Shown here: positions 51,055 to 62,098 of the stretch, one piece after another
Position numbering within the stretch: position 1 is the stretch's first letter
Layout: each line of letters opens with the position of its first letter
DNA from: Beijerinckiaceae bacterium
GTDB taxonomy: Bacteria > Pseudomonadota > Alphaproteobacteria > Rhizobiales > Beijerinckiaceae
NCBI GenBank assembly: GCA_027532775.1
Contig: JAPZTO010000008.1
Coordinates: 116,001 to 180,000, forward strand
Reading direction: 5' to 3'
Length of the DNA stretch: 64,000 nucleotides
Notes under the pieces: generated by a model
What the model saw: only the letters and a program-made list of their open reading frames with translations
Databases searched by the model: none
What the model was told of the DNA's origin: nothing
Translations under genes and position numbers: made by a program

Positions 51055-52470
51055 TCAGGCGAGGGGCCGCGCCTGCCTTGCGAGACTGTCCTTGGCGAGG
51101 CGTGCCAGCCAGCGCTTCGCCTGGGCCCGGACATTGGCCGGCGCGGTGCCGCCATAGCTCGTGCGGCTCCTGACCGAGTTCAGCACCCCGAGTACCTCGA
51201 AAATCTCCGCCGTGATGCGCGGCTCGACGCCCTGCATCTCGGCCAGGCTGAGCTTTTCGAGATCGACCCCCCGTTCGGAGGCGAGACCGACGATCCGCCC
51301 CGTCACGTGATGGGCCTCGCGGAACGGCATTTTCAGCGTCCGGACCAGCCAGTCCGCAAGATCGGTCGCGGTGGCATAGCCCGAGCCGGCGGCCTTTTTC
51401 AGCCGCTTCGCATCGGGTTCCATGTCGCGCACCATGCCGGCGGTCGCGGCGAGGGCGAGGGCGAGGGCATCGAGCGCATCGAAGGTCGGCTCCTTGTCCT
51501 CCTGCATGTCCTTCGCATAGGCGAGGGCGAGGCCCTTCATCACCGTGAGCATGCCCACCATGGCGCCGAAGATCCGCCCCGTCTTGGCGCGGACCAGCTC
51601 GGCCGCGTCGGGGTTGCGCTTCTGCGGCATGATCGAGGAGCCGGTGGTGAACTTGTCGGACAGCTTGATGAAGGCGAATTGCGGCGTCGTCCAGATCACG
51701 ATCTCCTCGGCGAAGCGCGAGAGATGCATGGCGAGGATCGAGGCGGCGGCAAGCGTTTCCAGCACGAAATCGCGGTCCGAGACCGAATCGAGCGAATTCG
51801 CGGTGGGACGGTCGAAACCGAGCCATTGGGCCGTGCGCATCCGGTCGATCGGGAAGGAGGTGCCGGCCAGGGCTGCCGCACCGAGCGGGCATTCGTTCAG
51901 CCGGGCCCGGGCATCGCGGAAGCGGCCGCGATCGCGCCCGAGCATCTCCACATAGGCCATGAGGTGATGGCCGAAGGTCACGGGCTGCGCGCTCTGCAGG
52001 TGGGTGAAGCCTGGCATCACCGTGCCGGAATGCTGCAGGGCCTTCTCGCAGAGCGCCTGCTGCAGATCGCCGAGGGCGGCGTCGATCGCGTCGATCGTAT
52101 CGCGCACCCAGAGGCGGAAATCGGTCGCGACCTGGTCATTGCGCGAGCGGGCGGTGTGGAGCCGGCCGGCCGGGGCGCCGATAATCTCGGCGAGGCGGGC
52201 CTCCACATTCATATGGATGTCCTCGAGGGATGTCTTGAATGTGAACGCGCCTGCGTCGATTTCCTGCTTGACCTTGCCGAGCCCCTGGATGATCGCTTCC
52301 GCCGATTGCGGATCGATGATGCCCTGCGCGGCCAGCATCTCGGCATGGGCCATCGAGCCGCGGATATCCTGCGCGGCGAGGCGCTTGTCGAAGCCGATGG
52401 AGGCGTTGATCTCCTGCATGATGGCCGCCGGGCCTTCGGCGAAGCGGCCGCCCCACATTTCGTTTGCCAC
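51055..52470 (-). CDS. argH: Argininosuccinate lyase
   Basis: The 471-residue enzyme uses a GTG start at 52470 ([14 protein letters not shown]) preceded by GAGG. It has the superfamily signature [12 protein letters not shown], plus [30 protein letters not shown] and DFVLETL. It cleaves argininosuccinate to arginine and fumarate. The gene is divergent from the TlpA-like gene, and their starts are only 32 bases apart, so the promoters must overlap. Confidence 0.95.
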   Translation of the reverse strand: MANEMWGGRFAEGPAAIMQEINASIGFDKRLAAQDIRGSMAHAEMLAAQGIIDPQSAEAIIQGLGKVKQEIDAGAFTFKTSLEDIHMNVEARLAEIIGAPAGRLHTARSRNDQVATDFRLWVRDTIDAIDAALGDLQQALCEKALQHSGTVMPGFTHLQSAQPVTFGHHLMAYVEMLGRDRGRFRDARARLNECPLGAAALAGTSFPIDRMRTAQWLGFDRPTANSLDSVSDRDFVLETLAAASILAMHLSRFAEEIVIWTTPQFAFIKLSDKFTTGSSIMPQKRNPDAAELVRAKTGRIFGAMVGMLTVMKGLALAYAKDMQEDKEPTFDALDALALALAATAGMVRDMEPDAKRLKKAAGSGYATATDLADWLVRTLKMPFREAHHVTGRIVGLASERGVDLEKLSLAEMQGVEPRITAEIFEVLGVLNSVRSRTSYGGTAPANVRAQAKRWLARLAKDSLARQARPLA

Positions 52471-52502
52471 GTGACTACCTCGATGAAAAAGGGAACAGAC
52501 CG

Positions 52503-53180
52503 TTGAGTGAACCGCCGCAGAACCCGAAACCCGCACCGGCCCGGAGAGGCTTGCCCCTCGCGCCGCTGATCGTGCTCGCGTTCCTTTTCGGCGCTTCGCT
52601 ATATGCCTTTGGCGGGATCGGCAACCTCCTGCAAGGGACGGGCACCGGAGAATCGGCACAATGCCGGGCTGCGCAGCCCGTTGTGCAGCGGCTGAAACCG
52701 CTCGTGAAGGGCGAGATTGCCGCTTTGCAGGTGCCGGAACGCCCGGCTCCCGCCACACCGCTGTCGTTCCGCAACGCGAAGGGCGAGCCGGTGACCCTGG
52801 CCGATTTCAGGGGCAGGGCGGTGCTGCTCAATCTCTGGGCGACATGGTGTGCGCCTTGCCGCCACGAAATGCCGGCTCTGGACAAGCTGCAGGGTGAACT
52901 CGGCGGGGCGGATTTCGAGGTGGTCGCCGTCAATATCGACACCCGGAATTTCGACAAGCCCAAGCAGTTCCTCGACGAGATCAAGGTGCAGAAACTGGCC
53001 TATTTCTCGGATCCTGCCGCGAAGATCTTCCAGGATCTCAAGGCCGCAGGCCGCGCTTTCGGCATGCCGACGACGCTGCTCATCGATGCGCAGGGCTGCG
53101 AGCTTGCCTGGCTGGCCGGCCCGGCGGAATGGGCGAGCCCGGACGCCCTGGCCTTCATCCGCGCCGCACTCGGGCGGTAG
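52503..53180 (+). CDS. TlpA-like thioredoxin-fold disulfide reductase
   Basis: The 225-residue protein starts at a TTG (52503) with AAGGGAA upstream. One N-terminal membrane helix ([20 protein letters not shown], about residues 17-36) anchors a periplasmic thioredoxin domain with [16 protein letters not shown] and the cis-proline segment [11 protein letters not shown]. It most resembles TlpA, which reduces cytochrome oxidase assembly factors. It is divergent from argH, a typical neighbourhood in Hyphomicrobiales. Confidence 0.88.
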   Translation: MSEPPQNPKPAPARRGLPLAPLIVLAFLFGASLYAFGGIGNLLQGTGTGESAQCRAAQPVVQRLKPLVKGEIAALQVPERPAPATPLSFRNAKGEPVTLADFRGRAVLLNLWATWCAPCRHEMPALDKLQGELGGADFEVVAVNIDTRNFDKPKQFLDEIKVQKLAYFSDPAAKIFQDLKAAGRAFGMPTTLLIDAQGCELAWLAGPAEWASPDALAFIRAALGR

Positions 53181-53191
53181 CGGCGGGGTAC

Positions 53192-53214
53192 ACCCGGCTT
53201 TTCGCCGGTTCTTT
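53192..53214 (+). terminator. Hairpin with U-rich tail after the TlpA-like gene
   Basis: CCGGC-TTTTC-GCCGG forms a short 5-bp stem followed by TTCTTTACTT, 11 bases after the stop. It is a modest intrinsic terminator candidate. Confidence 0.5.
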
Positions 53215-53220
53215 ACTTGC

Positions 53221-53273
53221 CTCTCACCCGGCGGGGAGAGGCCGACGGCGCGAAGCGACGGCGGGTGAGGGGG
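53221..53273. repeat. Dispersed hairpin repeat, copy B
   Basis: A 53-base unit ending GGCGGGTGAGGGGG, with the CGACGGCGCGAAGCG core shared with the copy at 41871-41922. It contains an internal dyad CTCTCACCCG / CGGGTGAGGG and lies between two plus-strand genes. Confidence 0.65.
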
Positions 53274-53371
53274 CATCCCGCGCCATTTGCCATCCCGGCG
53301 CAGCGGGTCTAGCCTCCCGCCATCGCCTTTGTTCCCGTTCCAGCTATCCTGCCCGCCATCCGGAGGGGTCC

Positions 53372-54043
53372 ATGCGCATCCTGCTTTCGCTTCTGGCCGT
53401 CCTGCTCTCCGCGTCCCTCGTGCGAGCGGGGGAGATCCTGCCCGAGCTCGGCACCGATGCGGTGCTGGACCGGCCTGCCGGCAAGCCGCGCGGCTCCATC
53501 ATCCTGATGGGCGGAGGCGATGGCGATCTCGGCATCACTGCCAGCGGCGAAATCACCAGCCTCATGGGCAATTCGCTGATCCGCAACCGCCGCAGTTTCG
53601 CGGCGGCCGGCTTTGCCACGCTCTCGCTCTCCTCCTCGGGCAGCCCGTCCCGCGCGATCGCCGCCATGCGCAAGATCGCGCGGCCGGTTGTCGTGGTCGG
53701 GACCAGCCGCGCCGCCACGCGGATGCATCGCGCGCTGGAGGCGGATGGCCTTGTGATCACCTCGGGCATGCTCGACCATTTCCAGTCGAATGTCGGCTCG
53801 GCCGATGTCCTGCCGCCGACGCTGGTCGTCCATCACCGGCAGGATTCCTGCCGCGTCACGCTGCCCGGCCTCGTGCCGCCGTTCCAGCAATGGGGCGGGG
53901 CGCGGGTGCGCGTGGTCTGGCTGGATGGCGGGCGCGACGAGGGCGACCCCTGCCAGGCGCGCGGGCACCATGGCTTTGCGGGGATTGATGGCCGCATGGT
54001 CGGCGCGGTGACCGGTTTCGCGCGCGGCGTGCGGCCGCGCTGA
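53372..54043 (+). CDS. Secreted alpha/beta-hydrolase-like protein
   Basis: The 223-residue protein (start MRILLSLLAVLLSASLVRAG at 53372 with a perfect GGAGGGG) has a signal peptide cleaved near VRAG. The mature protein has an alpha/beta-hydrolase pattern: GSIILMGGGDGDLGI near the oxyanion loop, VVVVGTSRAAT where a serine nucleophile would sit, and a late histidine in ARGHHGFAG. The two cysteines SCRV and DPCQAR could form a disulfide. No closer function can be given. It is a periplasmic enzyme by prediction. Confidence 0.7.
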   Translation: MRILLSLLAVLLSASLVRAGEILPELGTDAVLDRPAGKPRGSIILMGGGDGDLGITASGEITSLMGNSLIRNRRSFAAAGFATLSLSSSGSPSRAIAAMRKIARPVVVVGTSRAATRMHRALEADGLVITSGMLDHFQSNVGSADVLPPTLVVHHRQDSCRVTLPGLVPPFQQWGGARVRVVWLDGGRDEGDPCQARGHHGFAGIDGRMVGAVTGFARGVRPR

Positions 54044-54059
54044 GCGCGCATGCTACGGT

Positions 54060-54347
54060 TCAGGCGTCGATCAGCAATTCCACTGTCACCGGATCGCCGT
54101 CGGACAGGCGCTCTGCCTTGCGGATCGCGGCCTTGACCGGCAGCAGATAGGTGCCGGCCTTCGTATCGGGGAAGATCGAGGTGGTCCAGCGGGCTTCACC
54201 GATCCGGGCCTTGACCCGGACCGAGCCGAAGCCGCGCCTGGGCACGGCCATCCGGATCATCCCGGCTTCGGCCTGCGGCAATGCGACGAAAAACCAGGCC
54301 GCCGGGCCCGACCAGACCTTCAGCGGCGCGGTGAATTCGACGATCAC
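54060..54347 (-). CDS. DUF1905 domain protein
   Basis: The 95-residue protein has the DUF1905 beta-barrel pattern: FTAPLKVWSGPAAWFFVALP, FGSVRVKARIGEARWTTSIF, then GTYLLPVKAAIRKAERLSDG. It lies 7 bases after grxD on the same strand, so it is likely co-transcribed. Function unknown. Confidence 0.85.
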   Translation of the reverse strand: MIVEFTAPLKVWSGPAAWFFVALPQAEAGMIRMAVPRRGFGSVRVKARIGEARWTTSIFPDTKAGTYLLPVKAAIRKAERLSDGDPVTVELLIDA

Positions 54348-54354
54348 GCGCGGC

Positions 54355-54690
54355 TCAGCCGGCCTTCTTCACGGCGATGCCGTTCTGGGTCATCGCCTGC
54401 TGGAGTTCGCCGGACTGGAACATCTCGCGGATGATATCGCAGCCGCCGACGAATTCGCCCTTGATGTAGAGCTGCGGAATGGTCGGCCAGTTGGCGTAAT
54501 CCTTGATGCCCTGCCGGAGCTCGGCATTCTCGAGCACGTTATGGGCCTTGTAGGGCGCGCCGACATAATCGAGGATCTGAACGACCTGCCCGGAAAACCC
54601 GCACATCGGGAATTGCGGCGTGCCCTTCATGAAGAGCACCACGTCGTTCGACTTCACTTCGTTATCGATGAAGGCATTGATATCGGTCAT
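54355..54690 (-). CDS. grxD: Monothiol glutaredoxin, Grx4 family
   Basis: The 111-residue protein has the monothiol active site in PMCGFSGQ (CGFS), VVLFMKGTPQFP before it, PTIPQLYIKGEFVGGCDII with the cis-proline, and a C-terminal helix. It binds [2Fe-2S] clusters with BolA-type partners. The BolA gene lies 64 bases upstream on the same strand, the standard pairing. Confidence 0.95.
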   Translation of the reverse strand: MTDINAFIDNEVKSNDVVLFMKGTPQFPMCGFSGQVVQILDYVGAPYKAHNVLENAELRQGIKDYANWPTIPQLYIKGEFVGGCDIIREMFQSGELQQAMTQNGIAVKKAG

Positions 54691-54754
54691 TGTTTCTCTC
54701 CTGCCGGGTCAAGGCCGGCGTGATGCCCCGAGGAAGGTCAGCCTCTTTTGAAGG

Positions 54755-54985
54755 CTACTCGGCGCTTGTCGTCAAGGCCAGCGCATGCAGCACGCCGCCC
54801 ATGTTGCCCTTCAGCGCGGCATAGACCATCTGGTGCTGCTTCACCTTGCTCAGCCCCTTGAAAGCACTCGATACCACGGTGGCGGCATAGTGATCGCCGT
54901 CGCCGGCGAGGTCCTTGATCTCGACCTTGGCATCGGGCAGTGCCTCCTTGATGAGGCGCTCGATCTCGGAAGCTTGCATCGGCAT
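54755..54985 (-). CDS. BolA family protein (BolA2/IbaG-like)
   Basis: The 76-residue protein has the BolA fold with ASEIERLIKEALPDAKVEI, the cluster-binding region DGDHYAATVVSSAFKGLS and the conserved histidine in KVKQHQMVYAAL. The short length and GDGDHY motif fit the BolA2/IbaG-like branch that pairs with monothiol glutaredoxin, encoded next. It probably acts in iron-sulfur trafficking. Confidence 0.92.
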   Translation of the reverse strand: MPMQASEIERLIKEALPDAKVEIKDLAGDGDHYAATVVSSAFKGLSKVKQHQMVYAALKGNMGGVLHALALTTSAE

Positions 54986-54995
54986 GGTTTGTTTC

Positions 54996-55208
54996 CTTGC
55001 CGCTTTCGCGGCGGTTTCCGGGCTGACCGCCCGGCGGCCATTCGGCCTTCGGAAGGATCAGCGGTTGTTCTTGTCTGGCTCACGGACCCGGGGGCCGGGA
55101 GCGTCGGTTCTTGCCGCTTTCGCGGCGGTTTCCGGGCTGACCGCCCGGCGGCCATTCGGCCTTCGGAAGGATCAGCGGTTGTTATTGTCCGGCTCACGGA
55201 CCCGGGGG
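54996..55208. repeat. 99-base direct repeat pair between bolA and purL
   Basis: Two copies (54996-55094 and 55110-55208) are nearly identical, differing at about two positions, with a 15-base spacer. Each contains the dyads CCGCTTTCGCGG and CCGCCCGGCGG and the segment TTCGGCCTTCGGAAGGATC. The pair fills the gap upstream of bolA and after purL. Open frames crossing it are repeats, not genes. Confidence 0.8.
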
Positions 55209-55226
55209 GGATCCGCGAGGGGTGGT

Positions 55227-57443
<2,217 letters not shown>

Positions 57444-57637
57444 GCGGCACCTCTGGGGGTGCGTATACCCGGCCAGACGGCAAGGGGGAACGGCTTTTTC
57501 AGCGAATTCCCCATTGCTGTTCCGGTTCGCTGATCGGGAGGGCCGTTAGCTGTCTCGACATCATGTGGTCATGACGCGGATACAGCCCTGACATGCGGCA
57601 AGCCTAAGCGGAAGGCCTCAACCCCAGGGAGGTCGTC

Positions 57638-58987
57638 ATGCTTCGTGCCATGCTCTTCGCCGGTGTCGCGTTTTCCGCGCTGACGCCCGCTTTCGCCAAC
57701 CAGGCCTTCGAGGCTGTCCTTGCCGGCCATGCCGTGCTGCCGGCCCAGACTTTCATCGATCCGCCGGCCGATGCGCCCGCCGATCTCAGGCTTTCGGGCA
57801 AGTTCGCCAATGGCCCGGTCCGCATTGAGGCGCCCGGCTCCTCGGAAGGCCGATCCGCCGGCCGCCCGACCGGGGTGAAGGTGCCCTTCCGGGGCCAGCC
57901 GGTGCAGGGCCATTCGGGCATCAAGAAGATGGCCGACGGCACGTTCTGGGTGGTGACGGATAATGGCTTCGGCACCAAGGCGAATTCGCCGGATGCCGCT
58001 TTGTTCCTCAGCCAGTACCGGATCGACTGGGCCACCGGCGCGGTGACCCGGCTCGCCACAGTGTTCCTGCATGATCCGGACAAGAAGGTGCCATTCCGCG
58101 TTGTCCATGAAGGCACGGAGAAGCGCTATCTCACTGGCGCCGATTTCGACCTCGAAGGCTTCCAGATCGTCGATGGCAAGATCTGGCTCGGCGAGGAATT
58201 CGGGCCCTACCTCATCCGCGCCGACATGACCGGCAAGGTCGAAGCCGTGTTCGAGACCATGGCCGATGGCAAGCCCGTCATGTCGCCGGACCATTTCCGC
58301 GTGACGACGCAGAATCCCGGCCAGGCCATGCCGGCCAATGTCAATCTCGGCCGTTCGCGCGGCTATGAGGGCTTTGCCGCCTCGAAGGACGGCAAGTTCC
58401 TCTATGGCCTGCTCGAAGGCCCGCTCTGGGATGTCGAGAAGAAGGATTGGGAAAAGGTGGATGGCCGGCAGAGCCTGCGCATCCTCGAATTCTCGATCGC
58501 CGAGCAGAAATGGACCGGCCGTCACTGGAAATACGTGCTCGACCAGGGCGCGACCGCGATCGGCGATTTCAACATGATCGACGCGACCACCGCGCTTGTC
58601 ATCGAGCGGGACAATGGCGAAGGCACGAAGGACAAGGCCTGCCCGGCGGGCCAGCGCGCCGAGACCTGCTTCCATGATCTCGCCCAGTTCAAGCGGATCG
58701 TGAAGATCGAGATGAACGACGCGAATGCGAATGGCCCTGTCCGGAAGATCGGCCATGTCGACCTGATGAAGATCCAGGATCCCGACAAGAAGGCGCGCAA
58801 GCCGCTGAATGACGGCGTGCTGACCTTCCCCTTCTTCACGATCGAGAATGTCGATGTCGTGGATGACAAGCACATCATCGTGGGTAACGACAACAACCTG
58901 CCGTTCTCCTCCTCGCGCGATCCCAACAAGGCGGATGACAACGAGTTCATCCTGCTCAATGTCGAGGGCCTGCTGAAGGCGAAGTGA
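57638..58987 (+). CDS. Secreted esterase-like phytase family protein (PF13449)
   Basis: The 449-residue protein (start MLRAMLFAGVAFSALTPA, GGGAGG upstream) has a signal peptide cleaved after FAN. It matches the esterase-like phytase domain: VQGHSGIKKMADGTFWVVTD, NGFGTKANSPDAALFLSQYR, FDLEGFQIVDGKIWLGEEFG, ARGYEGFAAS-type and FPFFTIENVDVVDDKHIIVG. It is a calcium-binding beta-propeller-type periplasmic phosphatase/esterase by family. A clean terminator follows. Confidence 0.88.
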   Translation: MLRAMLFAGVAFSALTPAFANQAFEAVLAGHAVLPAQTFIDPPADAPADLRLSGKFANGPVRIEAPGSSEGRSAGRPTGVKVPFRGQPVQGHSGIKKMADGTFWVVTDNGFGTKANSPDAALFLSQYRIDWATGAVTRLATVFLHDPDKKVPFRVVHEGTEKRYLTGADFDLEGFQIVDGKIWLGEEFGPYLIRADMTGKVEAVFETMADGKPVMSPDHFRVTTQNPGQAMPANVNLGRSRGYEGFAASKDGKFLYGLLEGPLWDVEKKDWEKVDGRQSLRILEFSIAEQKWTGRHWKYVLDQGATAIGDFNMIDATTALVIERDNGEGTKDKACPAGQRAETCFHDLAQFKRIVKIEMNDANANGPVRKIGHVDLMKIQDPDKKARKPLNDGVLTFPFFTIENVDVVDDKHIIVGNDNNLPFSSSRDPNKADDNEFILLNVEGLLKAK

Positions 58988-59003
58988 GCTGCCGGGGGGC
59001 GAA

Positions 59004-59033
59004 GGGTCGGGCAGCATTGCCCGACCCGTTTTT
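59004..59033 (+). terminator. Intrinsic terminator after the phytase-like gene
   Basis: GGGTCGGGCA-GCAT-TGCCCGACCC forms a 10-bp perfect stem with a 4-base loop followed by GTTTTT. It lies 17 bases after the stop and just before the convergent DUF2892 gene end, so it ends rightward transcription. Confidence 0.88.
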
Positions 59034-59038
59034 CCGGC

Positions 59039-59254
59039 TCAGCTACCCTTGCGTTCCACCGGGCAGGTCGAGAAGCCGAGGATCGAATAGGCCGGGCAAT
59101 TGCCGATCAGGGCCGTCAGCAGCGGCACGATGCCGAACCAGCCGATCCAGGACCAGGACGAGCCAGCGCCGATGAATTTCATCGCATAGGCCAGCAGGAC
59201 CAGCCCGACGATCACGCGCAGGGCGCGGTCGATGGTTCCCATATTCCTCGTCAT
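59039..59254 (-). CDS. DUF2892 (YgaP-type) small membrane protein
   Basis: The 71-residue protein has the YgaP transmembrane-domain pattern: MTRNMGTIDRALRVIVGLVL, two helices (RVIVGLVLLAYAMKF and IGWFGIVPLLTALIG) and the C-terminal GNCPAYSILGFSTCPVE with two conserved cysteines. A GGGAGAG site precedes it. Family members are inner-membrane proteins, often with rhodanese partners; none is adjacent here. Confidence 0.9.
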   Translation of the reverse strand: MTRNMGTIDRALRVIVGLVLLAYAMKFIGAGSSWSWIGWFGIVPLLTALIGNCPAYSILGFSTCPVERKGS

Positions 59255-59342
59255 GACGCTCTCCCTTTCGATGATGACGAGCCCATCGTATCACGGATCG
59301 TGAATATGGCATTGCGGTATCGCAAGGGCGGGAGGCATTGCC

Positions 59343-59987
59343 TCAGGCGCTGACCACGCCCTGCCGGCGCTTCACATGGCCATACCAGGCCCAGAGCATC
59401 CGGGCGGCGACGGCCCGCCACGGCGCCCAGCGGGTGGCGATTTCCGCCATTTCCTTCGTGGTCGGGCGGGTTTCGAGGCCCATGGCGAGTTTCGCGCCTT
59501 CCTGCAGGGCGAGATCGGCCGGGGCGAAAATGTCCTGCACGCCGAGGCAGAACATCATGTAGACCTCCGCCGTCCAGGGGCCGATGCCATGGACGCGGAC
59601 AAGCGCGGCCTGCGCTTCCGGCACCGGCAGGTCGCCCAGCCGGTCAAAGGGCAGGTCGCCCGAGACGATGGCGCCGGCCAGAGCGCGCAACGTGCGGATC
59701 TTCGGGCCGGACAGCCCGCAGGCGCGGAGTTCCTCCTCGCTTGCGCCGAGCAGGGCCTCGGGGGTGAGCGGGTCGAGCCGGGCCATCAGCTTGGTGCGAA
59801 TCGCGTTCGCGCTCGAGACCGAGAGCTGCTGCGCGGTGATGGTGGAGACGAGGCCGGCAAAGCCCGGCTCGCGCCAGCGCAGGGGCGGCGGACCGATGGT
59901 TTCGCCGATCATGCGCATATGCGGGCATATTCCGGCGAGGACATCCATTCCCCGCTTGATGTCGTCGTCATTCGTGATCACGCTCAT
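59343..59987 (-). CDS. alkA: DNA-3-methyladenine glycosylase II (AlkA/HhH-GPD family)
   Basis: The 214-residue enzyme (start MSVITNDDDIKRGMDVLAG at 59987) is an HhH-GPD glycosylase: FAGLVSTITAQQLSVSSANA, LRACGLSGPKIRTLRALA, the helix-hairpin-helix VRVHGIGPWTAEVYMMF and the catalytic aspartate in IFAPADLALQEG. It lacks the four-cysteine iron-sulfur loop of EndoIII/MutY and the N-terminal domain of E. coli AlkA, as in the short Mag-type enzymes. It excises alkylated purines. Its start region faces gluQRS, 62 bases away. Confidence 0.88.
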   Translation of the reverse strand: MSVITNDDDIKRGMDVLAGICPHMRMIGETIGPPPLRWREPGFAGLVSTITAQQLSVSSANAIRTKLMARLDPLTPEALLGASEEELRACGLSGPKIRTLRALAGAIVSGDLPFDRLGDLPVPEAQAALVRVHGIGPWTAEVYMMFCLGVQDIFAPADLALQEGAKLAMGLETRPTTKEMAEIATRWAPWRAVAARMLWAWYGHVKRRQGVVSA

Positions 59988-60049
59988 GGCATCCTCGTTT
60001 TTTCCAGCCAAAGCCGGTTGGCCGCGCTTGGCAACCCGATTCCGTGACA

Positions 60050-60976
60050 ATGTCCCCCGTCTTCCGCTTTGCCCCCAGCCCGAACGGCTTTCTCCATCTC
60101 GGTCATGCCTGCTCGGCACTGCTCAATGCCGAGTTGGCCCGGCGGGCGGGCGGGCGCTTTCTCGTCCGGATCGAGGATATCGACACCACCCGCTGCCGGG
60201 AGGACCTTGTCGAGGCCTGTCTCGAGGATCTCGCCTGGCTCGGGCTTGCATGGGAACAGCCGGTCCTGCGGCAGAGGACGCGGTTCCCGGCCTATCGCGC
60301 CGTGGCGGAGAGGCTGGAAGCCGAGGGGCTGCTCTACCCCTGTTTCTGCACGCGCGGCGAGATCATCCGCGCCACCGGGCCGATGGCCGCGCGCGACCCG
60401 GATGGCGCGACGCTCTATCCCGGCACCTGCCGGCCTCTCGACCTGGCGGAGAAGGCCAGCCGGCTTGGAGCGGGTGCGCCCTTTGCACTGCGGCTCGACA
60501 TGGCGAAGGCGCTGGCCCGCTTTCCCACGCCCCCGGGCTGGATGGAAGGCGGGTTGCCCGGGACGGGCGCGGCTCGGCACTTTCCGGCCGATCCGGCGGC
60601 CTGGGGCGATTGCATCCTGATCCGCAAGGAGATCCCGGCCAGCTACCATCTCGCCGTGGTGCTGGACGATGCCCTGCAGGGCGTGACGCATGTGGTGCGC
60701 GGGCAGGATCTCTTCGCCGCGACATCCGTTCACCGGCTGCTGCAGGAGATCCTTGGCCTGCCGGCGCCCTCCTACTGGCACCATCCGCTGATTGCCGGGC
60801 CGGACGGGAAGAAGCTCTCGAAATCGCTCGCCTCGAAGCCGTTGCGCCAGTACCGGGCGGAGGGCGCGAGCCCGTCGGAGATCCGCGCGATGGCGGGAAT
60901 CGACCGGCTACTTGACGAGAGCCATGGTCACCGAGACGGCGAGGGTCATCGTGAAGATGGCGAGCAGCGTCGATAG
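60050..60976 (+). CDS. gluQ: Glutamyl-Q tRNA(Asp) synthetase
   Basis: The 308-residue protein (start MSPVFRFAPSPNGFLHLGHA; a GTG 6 bases upstream is possible) is a truncated glutamyl-tRNA synthetase lacking the anticodon-binding domain. It has the HIGH-class motif HLGHA, RIEDIDTTRCRE, a zinc-site segment LYPCFCTR, and KKLSKS. GluQRS attaches glutamate to the queuosine of tRNA-Asp. Its 3' end overlaps the convergent AEC transporter gene by 69 bases. Confidence 0.92.
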   Translation: MSPVFRFAPSPNGFLHLGHACSALLNAELARRAGGRFLVRIEDIDTTRCREDLVEACLEDLAWLGLAWEQPVLRQRTRFPAYRAVAERLEAEGLLYPCFCTRGEIIRATGPMAARDPDGATLYPGTCRPLDLAEKASRLGAGAPFALRLDMAKALARFPTPPGWMEGGLPGTGAARHFPADPAAWGDCILIRKEIPASYHLAVVLDDALQGVTHVVRGQDLFAATSVHRLLQEILGLPAPSYWHHPLIAGPDGKKLSKSLASKPLRQYRAEGASPSEIRAMAGIDRLLDESHGHRDGEGHREDGEQRR

Positions 60977-61840
60977 CGTGATCGCGCCCGAGGCGAGGCT
61001 GGCGCCGATGCGATAGCGCTCGGCCACGAGGAACGCGTTGATCCCGGTCGGGCAGGCCGCGAAGAGGATCGCCGCGCCGGCGAAATGCGGCGGCAGGCGC
61101 ATGACATGCACGGTCAGGACGTAGACCAGAAGCGGATGGAGCAGCAGCTTGATCGCGGCGATCAGCCCGATCATCCGGCGGTTGCCGGCGAGGGAGACCC
61201 GCGTCATCGACATGCCCATGGCGGCCAGCGCGCAGGGCGCGGCCGAATCCGCCAGATATTTCAGCAGCGTGCGCATCAGGTCGGGAATCGGGATGCCGAG
61301 ATAGCGCCAGAGCAGCCCCGCGCCGATGGCGATCAGGATCGGATGGCTTATCAGTGAACGCATCAGGCCCTTCCACGCGCCGGGCCCGCTTTCGCCGCGC
61401 GCGATCAGCAGGGTCACCGCCGTCATCGTGACCGGCAGGTGCACGGCCAGCAGCAGGATGACCGGCAGCGTGCCGGCCTCGCCGATCGTGCCGAGAATCA
61501 GCGGGATGCCGACGAGCACGGTATTCGATTGCGCGGCGGAAAAGCCGATCACTGCAGCTTCCCGGGCATCGCGGCCATCGCGGCGGGCCAGCAGGTGGGC
61601 GAGCGTCCAGCAAATCGCCAGCGCGCCGAAATAGGAGATCCAGTAGGGCAGGGGGTTCAGGGCCGGAAAATCCGCGCTGGCGACGGTGCGGAACAGGAGC
61701 GCGGGAATCGCCAGCACGAACACGTATTCCGACAGGGCGTTGCCGGCCTCGCCGCTGACGAGGCGTGTCTTCGCAGCGCCATAGCCAAGGGCGACGAGTC
61801 CGAAAATCGGCGCGACAATGGCGAGCGCGGCCAGCAGCAC
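60908..61840 (-). CDS. AEC family transporter (auxin efflux carrier type)
   Basis: The 310-residue membrane protein has about ten hydrophobic segments in two halves, with VAPIFGLVALGYGAAKTRLV at the N-terminus, IPALLFRTVASADFP, SAAQSNTVLVGIPLILGTIG in the first half and KYLADSAAPCALAAMGMSM plus AGAAILFAACPTGINAFLVA in the second. Bacterial AEC proteins transport malonate, malate or similar. The substrate is unknown. Confidence 0.9.
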   Translation of the reverse strand: MLLAALAIVAPIFGLVALGYGAAKTRLVSGEAGNALSEYVFVLAIPALLFRTVASADFPALNPLPYWISYFGALAICWTLAHLLARRDGRDAREAAVIGFSAAQSNTVLVGIPLILGTIGEAGTLPVILLLAVHLPVTMTAVTLLIARGESGPGAWKGLMRSLISHPILIAIGAGLLWRYLGIPIPDLMRTLLKYLADSAAPCALAAMGMSMTRVSLAGNRRMIGLIAAIKLLLHPLLVYVLTVHVMRLPPHFAGAAILFAACPTGINAFLVAERYRIGASLASGAITLSTLLAIFTMTLAVSVTMALVK

Positions 61841-62098
61841 GGCGGAAACTCCCTTTCCCGGCTTGCTTAAAGCGAAATCCAGCCGGACTGAACCCGCTCC
61901 CGCATCAACGCTTCCGGATTTCCCGCCTTTTTCCCCGGCTGCCGTTCAGGCGACCGGGTTATGCCGAAATTGCCGCAGCGGCTTAGGCAAGGGTTAACGG
62001 CGCCGGCCTACTCTCGGAGCAAAGGGCCAGCAGGGCCCGCCATCACAGGGCCCGCCATCCTTGGGGATGCCAGCCGAGAACCGTGCCGAGCTTCGATC

